Made by a program: the position numbers and the translations under genes. A stretch of DNA of 64,000 nucleotides, taken from IMG/VR virus record IMGVR_UViG_3300044948_000997, positions 62,001 through 126,000 of that record; one strand, 5' to 3'. This DNA is from a virus. The notes below the pieces were generated by a model. It searched no databases. It was not told where the DNA came from and saw nothing but the letters and a program-made list of their open reading frames with translations. Below are positions 16,651 to 25,737 of the stretch, one piece after another (within the stretch, counting starts at the first letter, position 1; each line of letters begins with the position of its first letter).

Positions 16651-16965
16651 ATGTCCGAAGTAGATTACAATAAATTAAGATTAGACGTCTTAGAGAAATT
16701 AATCCAATCAAGAGGTATTGATTGTAAGTTGAATAAAACTGAAATGATTAGAACATTGAAGCTAGACGATGAGGGGAAATATCAAACACCAATGGTTAAT
16801 ACCACATATGAAAAATCGGAAAGTGGTTTTAATGTGGGAATAGATATAAAAAATCATTCGGACTTAGTACAGATTGGTAAATTAGTGGAAAAAAAAGACG
16901 CAAAATCATTATATAGGTATTCAGATAATAGAGTGTGGTTTTGGTCAAAACAAAGATTAATATAA
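16651..16965 (+). CDS. Small protein with SAP-like N-terminus
   Basis: 104 residues. The first 40 (YNKLRLDVLEKLIQSRGI, then LNKTEMIRTL) resemble the helix-turn-helix of a SAP DNA-binding motif: leucine-rich helix, glycine turn, then a Lys-containing second helix. The C-terminal half is unassigned and ends in an aromatic VWFWSKQR segment. It shares an early promoter with the dCMP deaminase and overlaps it by one base. DNA binding is an inference from the motif. Confidence 0.65.
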   Translation: MSEVDYNKLRLDVLEKLIQSRGIDCKLNKTEMIRTLKLDDEGKYQTPMVNTTYEKSESGFNVGIDIKNHSDLVQIGKLVEKKDAKSLYRYSDNRVWFWSKQRLI

Positions 16966-17405
16966 TGAATTGGGTAGAGTATTTTTTACAGATTGCTGAG
17001 GTGGTAAAACTCAAATCTAAGGACCAATCTACACAGATAGGTGCCGTCGTAGTCGGTGAGGGTAATAACGTCCTTTCTACGGGTTATAATTCGTTTCCAA
17101 GGGGTTTGGACGATTCATTAGAAGAACGTCAAGAGAGACCTGAGAAATACTTCTGGATGGAACATGCAGAACGTAACGCAATATACAATGCCGCATTAGA
17201 AGGGGTGTCCCTTAAAAACTCAACAATTTATTTAACATCGGGACTACCTTGTATGGATTGTGCCAGAGGAATTGTTAATTCGGGTATAAAGACGGTGTAT
17301 TGTAAAGAAGTCTGTACCACTAAAAATAAAGAAAAGTGGGATGAGTCCCAAAGTAAGGCTAAACAACTTTTAAGTGAGTGTGGGGTTAATATTATTTATT
17401 ATTGA
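16965..17405 (+). CDS. cd: dCMP deaminase
   Basis: 146 residues; deaminates dCMP to dUMP, feeding dTTP synthesis during phage replication. The zinc site is complete: HAE at 67-69 (His67 ligand, Glu69 proton shuttle) and PCMDC at 95-99 (two Cys ligands). The start MNWVEYFLQIAE is chosen over an ATG ten codons upstream because it overlaps the previous stop (TAATG) and is the usual family start. It works together with the dUTPase at 29319 in pyrimidine supply. The 3' end overlaps the convergent flavodoxin-like gene by 7 bases. Confidence 0.93.
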   Translation: MNWVEYFLQIAEVVKLKSKDQSTQIGAVVVGEGNNVLSTGYNSFPRGLDDSLEERQERPEKYFWMEHAERNAIYNAALEGVSLKNSTIYLTSGLPCMDCARGIVNSGIKTVYCKEVCTTKNKEKWDESQSKAKQLLSECGVNIIYY

Positions 17406-18172
17406 GTATCAGGTATTTTAGTATCCTTTATAAATTTTATATGTGAATTTTTATATGATTTTAATGATTCATCATTTACATCTTTAGTATATTGCCAATT
17501 CCAATACAAATCATCATTTATTTTAAAACCATAAAATTCATGAACTTTCTTTTGTAAATCATTAACATTTACACCATTAAAGTTTTGTCCCGTACAAATA
17601 AATCCAGTTTCAATATCTTTAACTAAATTAGATTCACCTAACGCTGTGTGTCTATTTTCTATCCAAGTTAGACGTTCGATTAGATTTTGATAAAACATAT
17701 TTGTTTGTCCCCATCTAACGGAACTGAGAAATATCACAGCGTCAGATTCAAACAACTCCTTACTTATTTTCCAAAGTTCATCTTTGGGATTGTTAATACT
17801 AGCCCAACATCTGTGATGACCGGTCGGATTTTTGTCTTTATCCTTAAGTTTTGCTTTTAATAAACCACAACTGTTACCGTCTTTCCTTGATACATTACCT
17901 TCACAAGGAACTATATTTAGTTCTGATACATCTATTAATGTTGATTTTTTACCTAATTCTTCATTAAGATACATTGCAATCATTTTTGATTTTGGTATAT
18001 CAATATCATTCTTGTCCCAATTATGTCTATTAGAACAACTTAATAGTAAAACTTTTTTCTTATTTTCAAGAACACCCAACGTTTTCTTAATTGACTTCCA
18101 AGCATCAGATTGTACCATCTCCTCAGAAATCATCATTTGTCTAATCCTTTGTATATTCTCTTGTAAGTTCAT
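17399..18172 (-). CDS. Flavodoxin-like / NAD(P)H-dependent FMN reductase-like protein with tag
   Basis: 257 residues. A flavodoxin-like fold begins near residue 39 with a strand and phosphate-binding loop (VLLLSCSNR), continues with FESDAVIFLSSVRWGQTNMFYQNLIERL, in which SSVRWGQ fits the second FMN loop, and ends with FICTGQNFNGVN. This resembles the flavin reductase/WrbA superfamily, although substrate and partner are unknown. The first 17 residues, MNLQENIQRIRQMMISE, are an added amphipathic tag also seen at the ends of unrelated proteins here. It is the last gene of the long minus-strand block. Confidence 0.72.
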   Translation of the reverse strand: MNLQENIQRIRQMMISEEMVQSDAWKSIKKTLGVLENKKKVLLLSCSNRHNWDKNDIDIPKSKMIAMYLNEELGKKSTLIDVSELNIVPCEGNVSRKDGNSCGLLKAKLKDKDKNPTGHHRCWASINNPKDELWKISKELFESDAVIFLSSVRWGQTNMFYQNLIERLTWIENRHTALGESNLVKDIETGFICTGQNFNGVNVNDLQKKVHEFYGFKINDDLYWNWQYTKDVNDESLKSYKNSHIKFIKDTKIPDTQ

Positions 18173-18181
18173 ATTAAATTT

Positions 18182-18931
18182 TTACCAGGTACGACAAGCC
18201 CAATAACGTGGTTTCCATCTTGGACCTGGATTATCACAATTCATACGTGCTCTAAACGATTTACGTCTTGCAGGATTATTCTTTTTAATTACCATTCTTT
18301 TACCTTTAGCGGATTTACCACCAAAACCAAAGTTTACTTTAACAACTTTACCTTGACCATTCTTAACGTAAACTTTAAACTTTTTAATATCACCTTGCAT
18401 AATTTTACCAAGTTGTACTTTACGACCTTGGTATTCAGCCTCGTTTAACAGATTGGTAGATTCTAAGTTTGTCTTTTCTATTGAACCAAACTCATCTTCA
18501 TATATTAAAACTGGTGTTTCTTCATTAAATTCAAACAATCTTTCAAATTGTTCTTCACTAATTTGTATAATTAATTTTTTTTCCATTGACTCATCAAATT
18601 TTGTCATTGTAGGTTTATTACCCTTACCAACTTTAGGGTCTTTCTTTTCCGCTCGTCTTTTTTGAGACGTCATCGATTTTTTATCTTCCTTACTATAAGA
18701 GGACGCAACTTTTGGGGTTTCTTTAGATACTTTTTTAGATGGTCTACATTTTGGATAGGACTTTCCGTCGGCGTCTTTTCTACCACATGGTGGGTGTTTT
18801 CCGTCAACCTTTTTACTTACGTCAACCCACTTTTCTTTAAACCATCTTCTAAGGTCTTCTTGTAAGACCTCACCTGATTTTAAACATTCTTCTATATATT
18901 CTTTATCTTCTTTAGATACTATGAATTTCAT
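18182..18931 (-). CDS. Basic Cys-containing phage protein (DUF5872-like)
   Basis: 249 residues from the ATG at 18931, chosen because upstream Met codons lie in the previous gene. The N-terminal part has KWVDVSKKVDG, HPPCGRKDADGKSYPKCRPS and a lysine-rich tail, which I recognise as the DUF5872 type; two Cys may bind metal. A tag-like helix (KLIIQISEEQFERLF) lies in the middle. The C-terminal 50 residues (ARRKSFRARMNCDNPGP, ending RYWACRTW) form a second module that is frequent in phage structural proteins. It probably binds nucleic acid or the capsid interior, but this is inference. It starts one base after the upstream stop. Confidence 0.6.
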   Translation of the reverse strand: MKFIVSKEDKEYIEECLKSGEVLQEDLRRWFKEKWVDVSKKVDGKHPPCGRKDADGKSYPKCRPSKKVSKETPKVASSYSKEDKKSMTSQKRRAEKKDPKVGKGNKPTMTKFDESMEKKLIIQISEEQFERLFEFNEETPVLIYEDEFGSIEKTNLESTNLLNEAEYQGRKVQLGKIMQGDIKKFKVYVKNGQGKVVKVNFGFGGKSAKGKRMVIKKNNPARRKSFRARMNCDNPGPRWKPRYWACRTW

Positions 18932-18932
18932 A

Positions 18933-19580
18933 TTATTTTTTACATTTTTTCCATCCACCACCTTTAGCCTTATAATCTTTAGCTGCGAAGCCATTTGCGT
19001 AGGCAGAAGGGTATACGTCAAATTTAGATTTAGCTTTAGCCTTAGATGCTGCCCATTTTGCGGGGTCTGTTGGACAGTTTTTACTTTCGTCTATTTCCAT
19101 CGCCTCATACATTTCCTTTTCTGATAGATTTTTAGGTTCAACACCTTTTTTCTTCATATTAATAGCAATTGCCGCTTGTTGTGCAGGACTACTCGCTTCA
19201 TTGACTGGTACACAATTTGGTACCGTTTTTCCATTTTTTTTCTTACTACCAATTCGTTTGTACCCATCCCAACATTTTTCAGATAAATCTTTTTTTGATT
19301 CAGATAGGTTTTTTTGTTCAAAGTAACCTTCCATAAAATTTGCAACTTCTTCAATGTCGTCTTTAGATGTTGTGATATGGTCACCAGCCCAAGCGTGTTC
19401 CCCTGTTACTAATTTAGGGAAATCTGGCATATGTTTAAAGTTTAATATCTTTTCAATATCATTTTTCATTTGAATTAGGTTACTTAAAACCATATATGTT
19501 CCATCTTGTGAAATGTGATTTTCTGATTCCATTTGTATTATCTTTTTGAGTTGGGACTCGGTTAGAATGATTTTTTTCAT
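18933..19580 (-). CDS. Tagged small-module phage protein
   Basis: 215 residues from ATG 19580, which lies 3 nt after a late-type motif; an earlier Met would place the promoter inside the gene. It starts MKKIILTESQLKKIIQ, a common T4-like accessory-protein tag with LTE as a possible protease site. Three short modules follow: a helical domain; CWDGYKRIGSKKKNGKTVPNC, here split by a basic loop with paired Cys; and a C-terminal KAKSKFDVYPSAYANGFA segment ending in GGGWKKCKK. These recur in many phage proteins of unknown role. A capsid-internal location is inferred from the tag. Confidence 0.6.
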   Translation of the reverse strand: MKKIILTESQLKKIIQMESENHISQDGTYMVLSNLIQMKNDIEKILNFKHMPDFPKLVTGEHAWAGDHITTSKDDIEEVANFMEGYFEQKNLSESKKDLSEKCWDGYKRIGSKKKNGKTVPNCVPVNEASSPAQQAAIAINMKKKGVEPKNLSEKEMYEAMEIDESKNCPTDPAKWAASKAKAKSKFDVYPSAYANGFAAKDYKAKGGGWKKCKK

Positions 19581-19583
19581 ATA

Positions 19584-19591
19584 TATAAATA
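19584..19591 (-). promoter_or_regulatory. Late-type promoter motif TATTTATA (minus strand)
   Basis: On the minus strand the motif ends 3 nt before the ATG at 19580, the same tight spacing as for terminase on the plus strand. Confidence 0.7.
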
Positions 19592-19593
19592 GT

Positions 19594-20964
19594 TTACTTT
19601 TCAGACACAATCTCAAATTTTATTTTATCCTTATAAAAAATTTCCTCTGAGAATGTTTTACCTTTTATCTCTAAAGTATATTCACGAGGAATAAGGTATG
19701 ATGTGTTTAAAACAAATGAATTTTCGTTTGTTTTATCAACTTTAGTCCAATCATGAACGTTAACCTGAACAAGTCCTTCGTTTATATAAATTCGATAATG
19801 TACCTCGTCTAATAATACACTTTTTGGGGTGTTAATTGATCTAAATGTTATTACAATTTTTCTTTCTTCACCTCTTTTTATTTTTTCGTTTTGATTAACT
19901 CCAAAATATTGTATTGAATAACGTTCTAAATCAGTTTGATTTACCCCAATAGAAAATCCTGAAGAAAGTGGTTTTGGTATGAATTTTTGTACGGTATTAT
20001 CAAATTGGACACCTTCAATGAATATGTTTTTCCAAACATCACTAAAGAATTTTTTACCATCACAATTAATACCAGATATTCCAAAAGTAACTTTATAAAC
20101 ACCTTTTCTTACTAATGTTGATGTAATTCCTGTTAATCCACTAATTGGTGTATTAGTTGAGTTTAAAATATCAACAGTAGGAACTGAATCTAAATTTATA
20201 TAATTTCCATTTTTTGTGACATACAAATATAGATTTTGTTGTAAATCTTCAATAAAATCAAATCTATCATCATCTATTCTATCTTCAAACACTGATTCAA
20301 CATATGGTTCAAAAAAGGTTTGTGTGTATTTTGTGAAAAATGAGACAGATTGGTCAACTGGTTGAGGAACTAATTGATATGGTACACTAAAGGCCACACC
20401 TAAACCATGGTCTGTGGCACCCGTTAAAACACCATTAACATAGTTTGTAATGTCAACATCTAAGTTTTCATTACCATTATCAAAATGTGCGGTAGTAACG
20501 ATGGTTGGAGATGCGTTATAAATACCGTTTATCGTCCAAGCACTTAATGTAGTTCTATTATACCAGTTAGAAGGTCGTTGGTCAAATGTATTGTTATCTT
20601 CATTAAAATCATAAACTTGGTCATAATCAAAACCATATCCCTCATCCCAAAATTCAGGTATTTTAAAAACAATTAAATCAAATGAAGTTGCTCTTAATCT
20701 ACCACTATAACCATTTTGACCAATTAATGCTTCATCACCAAAAATGGTGTTTGTCATTTTAAGGTAATGTTTAGTTGTATTTAAATTTAGAACCAAATCA
20801 TCATTATCTGTTTTAGTTTTTAAATCAGAAAAATCAACTTTAAAGATATATTTAGAAAAACCAGAACCGAAAAATATGTCGGTATTAGGGTTTTTAGACG
20901 TATTTGTCTGAGAATCCTTTACAATAGTATTGTTTTTTTCAAAATATGAACGGAAATATGACAT
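19594..20964 (-). CDS. Probable baseplate or tail structural protein
   Basis: 456 residues, not matched to a named family. It is rich in beta-strand-type sequence with Asn, Thr, Tyr and Phe. An N-terminal domain around LRATSFDLIVFKIPEFWDEG resembles carbohydrate-binding or DNRLRE-type modules, and the C-terminal 200 residues contain Ig-like strands (ISGLTGITSTLVRKGVYKVT). It has its own late-type promoter and lies next to the OB-fold spike gene, so an outward-facing baseplate role is likely. No enzymatic motif is visible. Confidence 0.5.
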   Translation of the reverse strand: MSYFRSYFEKNNTIVKDSQTNTSKNPNTDIFFGSGFSKYIFKVDFSDLKTKTDNDDLVLNLNTTKHYLKMTNTIFGDEALIGQNGYSGRLRATSFDLIVFKIPEFWDEGYGFDYDQVYDFNEDNNTFDQRPSNWYNRTTLSAWTINGIYNASPTIVTTAHFDNGNENLDVDITNYVNGVLTGATDHGLGVAFSVPYQLVPQPVDQSVSFFTKYTQTFFEPYVESVFEDRIDDDRFDFIEDLQQNLYLYVTKNGNYINLDSVPTVDILNSTNTPISGLTGITSTLVRKGVYKVTFGISGINCDGKKFFSDVWKNIFIEGVQFDNTVQKFIPKPLSSGFSIGVNQTDLERYSIQYFGVNQNEKIKRGEERKIVITFRSINTPKSVLLDEVHYRIYINEGLVQVNVHDWTKVDKTNENSFVLNTSYLIPREYTLEIKGKTFSEEIFYKDKIKFEIVSEK

Positions 20965-20974
20965 CTTTTTTATT

Positions 20975-20982
20975 TATAAATA
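20975..20982 (-). promoter_or_regulatory. Late-type promoter motif TATTTATA (minus strand)
   Basis: 10 nt upstream of the ATG at 20964. The site is part of the symmetrical TATTTATAAATA, so the motif reads on both strands here. Confidence 0.6.
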
Positions 20983-20987
20983 TCCAA

Positions 20988-22559
20988 TTAATTAATCTTA
21001 ATTGAACTATTCAACATGTCACCTTCTAAATTTGAAATTTTAGTCTGTAAATCGATATAATTGGGGTCATCTTGTAATAATGGTTTTTCCATATGATGGA
21101 TATGACTAGCAAAAAGATTGGCCATACTATACAATACCTGTAATAATACCTCACCTCTAACAAGTGAAAATGTGTTTGGTTCAATCGATTCCAAATATTC
21201 TTCTTGTTTAATTTCGTATTTGTTTAACTTCTCAAAAGAAATTGGTTTTTTATTCTCAAAATTGGGGGATTTTGCCTCAGTGGATAACATGTAAATTTTA
21301 TCAGTTATTAATGCTGAAAAAGATTGTTCCAACCCATCAGGACCTTTCTTAAGATATGTGTTTTTTACCCTTTTATTTTTACCTGGAATTGTATAACTAC
21401 CAACTGAAAAAACTAAACCATTTTGTGGGCCAACACTTGTGGCTAAAATTACTTTACTAAATTTTGTAATTCGATTGGCAGTTTCACCAGATGATAGTTG
21501 TTTTTCTTTACAATCTTTTGTTGGTCTGAAATAAAACGGATGTAAATCAACATCACTTATTGGTAAGGTTCCTCCAGTTAATTCTTTTTTATATGAATTA
21601 TAAACTTCACTTAATGTTCCTTTCGAGTGAATTGTTTTAAACACATCCCTTATTAACACTTCAGGGGGACGTTCATCACTTGAATCTAATGAAAATGTCA
21701 CACCTGATGTACTACCATCAAAACTATTTAATTTAGTTAACCCCGAAAGAATTAAAACGTCAGCTAAATTGGTATTATCGGTTTTATAAACGTTTTTACC
21801 ATAAAAAGTTTTACCCGATGAAATGGCTTCGTTTATTGTGTAAACATAAAAATCTACGGTTGTTGAATCTCCTGAAAAACTTTTAATATCATATTCAATA
21901 ATTGATTTTAGAGGTTTTGATTCAATTTCAAAAGTATCAATTGTATCTGTAACTTGTTGTAAATTCTTATCAAATTTTTTAAGATATAATGAAGAATTTT
22001 TATTCGCTAAAAGAGGTTGTGAAACCAATTCAGTTTTTTGTTTTATAGTGGCACCTTTTTTTGATATTAATTTACCACCTCGTATCATTAAACCGTTTTC
22101 GGTGAATATAATATCGGAACCATATTTTCCATAAACACCATAGTCGGTATGTCTGGCAAACGCACCATCATTTTTAATTAATTCATCTGTATCTTTTTTT
22201 GCAATATTTGGACCGTGTTTTGAGGCAATACCATAAGTGGTATTTTCAACTTGAGCTGAGTGTGTTTGAGAATTATAATCGTGCATTGTTGTAAACGGAC
22301 CCGCAACATACTCTACGTTGGCTAATTCTTTTTCTGTGTTATATGATAATAATTTTACAGTTTGACCAATTTCAGGAATAAAATTAATATTAGTTGGTAA
22401 AAATGGATTTGCTGTAAATAAATCTTTATCATCCCACGCACTATAATCCAACGCCTTTTCTAGTTCTCCTGTATATGAACTATATTTAATACATCTAATT
22501 CGACCTAAGTGTTTTGGGTCTAAATTATCAATACAAACACCAATATCAATTATTTTCAT
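20988..22559 (-). CDS. 5: Baseplate central spike/hub protein with gp5-type OB fold
   Basis: 523 residues. The N-terminal 110 residues match the gp5/VgrG-type OB fold: DIGVCIDNLDPKHLGRIRCI, then EIGQTVKLLSYN and ANVEYVAGP. Such proteins form the trimeric spike that pierces the outer membrane. No lysozyme active site like that of T4 gp5 can be seen, so cell-wall cleavage must be elsewhere or lost. The C-terminal region has a helical segment (LLQVLYSMANLFASHIHHM). The gene overlaps the upstream small gene by four bases, in a run of baseplate genes. Confidence 0.75.
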   Translation of the reverse strand: MKIIDIGVCIDNLDPKHLGRIRCIKYSSYTGELEKALDYSAWDDKDLFTANPFLPTNINFIPEIGQTVKLLSYNTEKELANVEYVAGPFTTMHDYNSQTHSAQVENTTYGIASKHGPNIAKKDTDELIKNDGAFARHTDYGVYGKYGSDIIFTENGLMIRGGKLISKKGATIKQKTELVSQPLLANKNSSLYLKKFDKNLQQVTDTIDTFEIESKPLKSIIEYDIKSFSGDSTTVDFYVYTINEAISSGKTFYGKNVYKTDNTNLADVLILSGLTKLNSFDGSTSGVTFSLDSSDERPPEVLIRDVFKTIHSKGTLSEVYNSYKKELTGGTLPISDVDLHPFYFRPTKDCKEKQLSSGETANRITKFSKVILATSVGPQNGLVFSVGSYTIPGKNKRVKNTYLKKGPDGLEQSFSALITDKIYMLSTEAKSPNFENKKPISFEKLNKYEIKQEEYLESIEPNTFSLVRGEVLLQVLYSMANLFASHIHHMEKPLLQDDPNYIDLQTKISNLEGDMLNSSIKIN

Positions 22560-22756
22560 TTCGATTGTCTTTTACCTATTTCCGTATTTACGTTATTATA
22601 TAGTTCACTAATACTTTCCATATGTCTAGTTAAATCAACAATTAAAGTTTTAGTTTTTTCAAATTCCACATATAACTCTTTTTCCGCCAAAAATAAATCA
22701 CTGTTTGATTTGTTCTTAACGTCAGTTGATATGTCTATTAATTTTTCTTTTTCCAT
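22556..22756 (-). CDS. Small coiled-coil protein in the spike operon
   Basis: 66 residues from ATG 22756, which follows the previous stop by one base; a longer frame upstream would overlap that gene and is rejected. The sequence is almost wholly helical (FLAEKELYVEFEKTKTLIVD) and charged, so a coiled-coil adapter or assembly factor is plausible. The stop overlaps the ATG of the spike gene (ATGA), indicating translational coupling. Function unknown. Confidence 0.6.
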   Translation of the reverse strand: MEKEKLIDISTDVKNKSNSDLFLAEKELYVEFEKTKTLIVDLTRHMESISELYNNVNTEIGKRQSK

Positions 22757-22757
22757 T

Positions 22758-24647
22758 TTAATGTGTAATACCAAAAGAAGGTCCCGCCAACGGATTTGCA
22801 CCAAATACCGAAACCTTAGAGTTAGTGTCATGTTCTTTAGTATGACCATCTATTATACCTTTTACAAAATCGCCAATTTGACTTGGTACACCAAATTTAT
22901 CACCTGTATCAATACCAGCTCCGTTTAAATTTTCCATTGCATTCATGTATGCTCTGTCGGCACTATAACCATCCCTAAGTGCGCTTGTTAAAAGTAATAT
23001 TGGAGGAATTTGTATTAAGCTTAAACCACCCATCAACGCACCATTAATTGTCGCATTAATTAATGCATATAATGTTTCACAATTTGTTAAATCAGTTTCT
23101 AATAATTTTGTTAACAAAGCAATTAACGAACTTATTATTAGTACATATTTTTTTGATTTGTTTAATAAAATTTTAGCAGCAAAAATAGCTAAGAATTCAA
23201 TTAAATCTTTTTTAACACGAGACCAAAATTCCGCCAAAAATTTCCAAAAAAGTTGGTTAATAATATAATCAAAAAGTTTATGTAATTTTTTCATCATAGC
23301 TTTAACATCGTTAACCGTATTACCACCTTCAGAAACTAATTGTTTATAAACGATAACAATAGGTAAAAAATATTTTGGTGATAATACCGTAGCAATTAAT
23401 GCTTTAGGTAGATTTAATATAAATGAACTTAACAAATTAATATGGAAATTATCCACGGGTATCGTATCATTAGTTTGATTGTGAGCATCTGCAGCTGCAT
23501 TATATAATGTTTTAGAAACAACATCGTTTAAATTTTTATTTGATAGGTAAACAAAATCTTCAAAATGGGTAGAACTAATTTGAGTTGTAAAGTCGTTACA
23601 ATCTCTAAATTTTAAAACTCGATTACGTCTATTTGCCTCGTCATCTAAATCAATTCCTTCAACATCATCAAAATCAAAATAAAATTCTGAATCTTGGTCG
23701 TTCTCGTTAAATTGAGTTGTAGCGTTTTGTTTTAATCCAGGGTCAGGAGCACCACAATTTGCACAAATTTTCTTTAGTAATCTTGTTAAATTATCAAGAC
23801 CAATATTAAATAAAGGTGGTTCACTACCATCGGCATTTATTGTCATTAACACCGCCATTTTGGTAACTCCAGACATATCGATGTTTTCAATGTTACTATA
23901 GTAGTCATTAAAAAACCCTTGGATTGTTGCTCCTGTAACTGCGTTTGTTGGATTAAGAGTTAATCCTGAAATATTATATTTTTGATTGTTTTGATCCCAA
24001 GAAAAACTAAATAAATCTTCGTTATTTTGTGTTGTAAATTTTTGTGGTGTAAGTCCACCACTAAAACTATTGAATAACATTCTATTCATTTGTATAAGAC
24101 CTGTTCCAGATGATGATGGTTCATAAACTATTTTTCCCGTACTTGAAGTTGGGTCCATAGTTAAAACGTTCATAAAATCAAATTCAGTAGGGCTTAATGT
24201 AACAGTACTTCCTGTAAATGATTTTTGTGTTCCACAAATACCGTCACCGGCAAATAAGATTTTTTGAACCCCATCCATTACAATCGTCTTTGAACTTTTT
24301 ATAGTTTCGTGTGCCGATTCTTGTGTTATTTGTTTTAATCTTTGTTTTGAAAATGCCCTATCCGAATAGTCCACTGTGGGATTTTTGGGTGCAGTACCTA
24401 AAAACCCTTCAACGGTGTCAATTAGGTCTTGAAATATATCAGTCTGACTTTCTTTTTTTTTAGCCTTCTTGGGAATTAAATCACTTAAATTTTTTCCATT
24501 TAAATTTGGAATTTTTGATGCCAATTTATCTGGAATAGACCCAACAAAAGCTTTACCCGAATCAACAGCTTGTTTTGCGTCGTCGTTGATTTTTTTAACG
24601 GCATTAATCTTAGATTTAATCTTAGCTTTTTGTTCTTTAATTGACAT
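22758..24647 (-). CDS. Large baseplate-region protein with hydrophobic C-terminal segments
   Basis: 629 residues, no named family recognised. Residues 1-75 are lysine-rich and helical. The middle is a Thr/Gly-rich beta region ending in a Cys pair (CANCGAPDPG). The C-terminal third has several hydrophobic stretches (for example YVLIISSLIALLTKLL and ALMGGLSLIQIPPILLL), unusual for a soluble baseplate protein. It overlaps the upstream gene by one base and leads the spike gene. Possible roles are a hub-associated membrane-penetrating component or an assembly factor; both are inference. Confidence 0.5.
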   Translation of the reverse strand: MSIKEQKAKIKSKINAVKKINDDAKQAVDSGKAFVGSIPDKLASKIPNLNGKNLSDLIPKKAKKKESQTDIFQDLIDTVEGFLGTAPKNPTVDYSDRAFSKQRLKQITQESAHETIKSSKTIVMDGVQKILFAGDGICGTQKSFTGSTVTLSPTEFDFMNVLTMDPTSSTGKIVYEPSSSGTGLIQMNRMLFNSFSGGLTPQKFTTQNNEDLFSFSWDQNNQKYNISGLTLNPTNAVTGATIQGFFNDYYSNIENIDMSGVTKMAVLMTINADGSEPPLFNIGLDNLTRLLKKICANCGAPDPGLKQNATTQFNENDQDSEFYFDFDDVEGIDLDDEANRRNRVLKFRDCNDFTTQISSTHFEDFVYLSNKNLNDVVSKTLYNAAADAHNQTNDTIPVDNFHINLLSSFILNLPKALIATVLSPKYFLPIVIVYKQLVSEGGNTVNDVKAMMKKLHKLFDYIINQLFWKFLAEFWSRVKKDLIEFLAIFAAKILLNKSKKYVLIISSLIALLTKLLETDLTNCETLYALINATINGALMGGLSLIQIPPILLLTSALRDGYSADRAYMNAMENLNGAGIDTGDKFGVPSQIGDFVKGIIDGHTKEHDTNSKVSVFGANPLAGPSFGITH

Positions 24648-25024
24648 TATAATGAATACTTATCGGATTTCTTATCTTCGTCAGTGTTAACGAGTCTGTC
24701 TAATATTTCTCTATCTTCATCTGATAATGTTAACTTACCCATAGGTCCTCCACCAGAACCACCACCTGAAGTTTGTTTAAGTAAAACACTCTGTAATTTA
24801 ACTAATGAGATTTTCTTCTCTGTACAGTCGTTTAAGATTTTTTGTTGTTCCTTAATAACAGGACCAATAACACTCATATCTTCAGCATCTTTCATAAAAC
24901 TCATCATTTTTCTCATGATGGTAGATGCGGTGTTTCTATTTTCTACAACGTCATTATATATCTCCTGCATCAAAGCCATTGCGGAATCAATATCTAAAGT
25001 AATATTGTTTTTTCTTTCTCTCAT
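24647..25024 (-). CDS. Hypothetical helical protein of the baseplate operon
   Basis: 125 residues, not recognised. It is helical and acidic with a Gly-rich spacer (SGGGSGGGPMGK) before a final helix (DEDREILDRLVN). A variant late-type motif ends 3 nt before its ATG and it overlaps the next gene by one base, so it heads the spike operon. A baseplate assembly role is inferred from position only. Confidence 0.6.
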   Translation of the reverse strand: MRERKNNITLDIDSAMALMQEIYNDVVENRNTASTIMRKMMSFMKDAEDMSVIGPVIKEQQKILNDCTEKKISLVKLQSVLLKQTSGGGSGGGPMGKLTLSDEDREILDRLVNTDEDKKSDKYSL

Positions 25025-25027
25025 AAC

Positions 25028-25035
25028 AATAAATA
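25028..25035 (-). promoter_or_regulatory. Late-type promoter motif TATTTATT (minus strand)
   Basis: Ends 3 nt before the ATG at 25024 on the minus strand; one base differs from the main form. Confidence 0.55.
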
Positions 25036-25038
25036 GAT

Positions 25039-25737
25039 TTATTCTAAAAACCCAACTAAAATACCATCATAAATCTTTTTAAAACGTTTCATAGCTATTC
25101 TAATCTCTTTAGTTGATAATGAGGTCATTTCTCTTAAAGAGAGTAAAATGAGGTTCTTATTGAACTTATTACCGTCACCTACTTGGAAAATTTTATCAAA
25201 ATTGCTAAATATTTCAAGTAAAGCGTAACCTAATTTTTGTTCGTTTTCGTTTAAATTTTGACTTTCTACAAATTCTTCTAAATTTGACGCTAGTTTAATT
25301 ATAATTGATTGATAATCAATAACATGTTCATCAATCACATATGACAAATCGGACCTATCTTCAATATCTGAAGATATGTCATCATAAGATACTTGTCTAT
25401 TCTGTTCTTTAGTGTCTTTCTGTATTGCACCCATGAGGTAATTTTTACAGATTGTACCAAAATAGGAATAAGCTTTAGTATTTTTAGTATGGTCAAATTT
25501 ATTAATTTTTGTAATTAAAAAAGACATGGTATCGGTATGAATTTCATTGAAATCCATATCTTTTCTATATAATTTATAACGTCTAATGATACTTTCTACC
25601 ATTATGATTAAGGGTTCTCTTAAATATTCATTGAATATCTTGTTCTTTTCTGTTTCGTCAGTACTTTCAAGGTAATTGACTACCGCCTTTTCTTGATCCT
25701 CACCAAAGTAAATTTTTTGGGTTCTAGGTCTTGGCAT
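25039..25737 (-). CDS. 55: Late-transcription sigma factor (gp55-like)
   Basis: 232 residues. A sigma-70 region 2-like core is visible: REPLIIMVESIIRRYKLYR, FNEIHTDTMSFLITKINKF, then the aromatic promoter-melting segment NTKAYSYFGTICKNYLMGAI. Region 4 is not recognisable, as in T4 gp55, which relies on gp33 and the sliding clamp. T4 gp55 is 185 residues; the extra length is at the C-terminus. It is the best candidate to read the recurrent TATTTATA elements. It overlaps the glycosyltransferase gene upstream by one base. Confidence 0.82.
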   Translation of the reverse strand: MPRPRTQKIYFGEDQEKAVVNYLESTDETEKNKIFNEYLREPLIIMVESIIRRYKLYRKDMDFNEIHTDTMSFLITKINKFDHTKNTKAYSYFGTICKNYLMGAIQKDTKEQNRQVSYDDISSDIEDRSDLSYVIDEHVIDYQSIIIKLASNLEEFVESQNLNENEQKLGYALLEIFSNFDKIFQVGDGNKFNKNLILLSLREMTSLSTKEIRIAMKRFKKIYDGILVGFLE

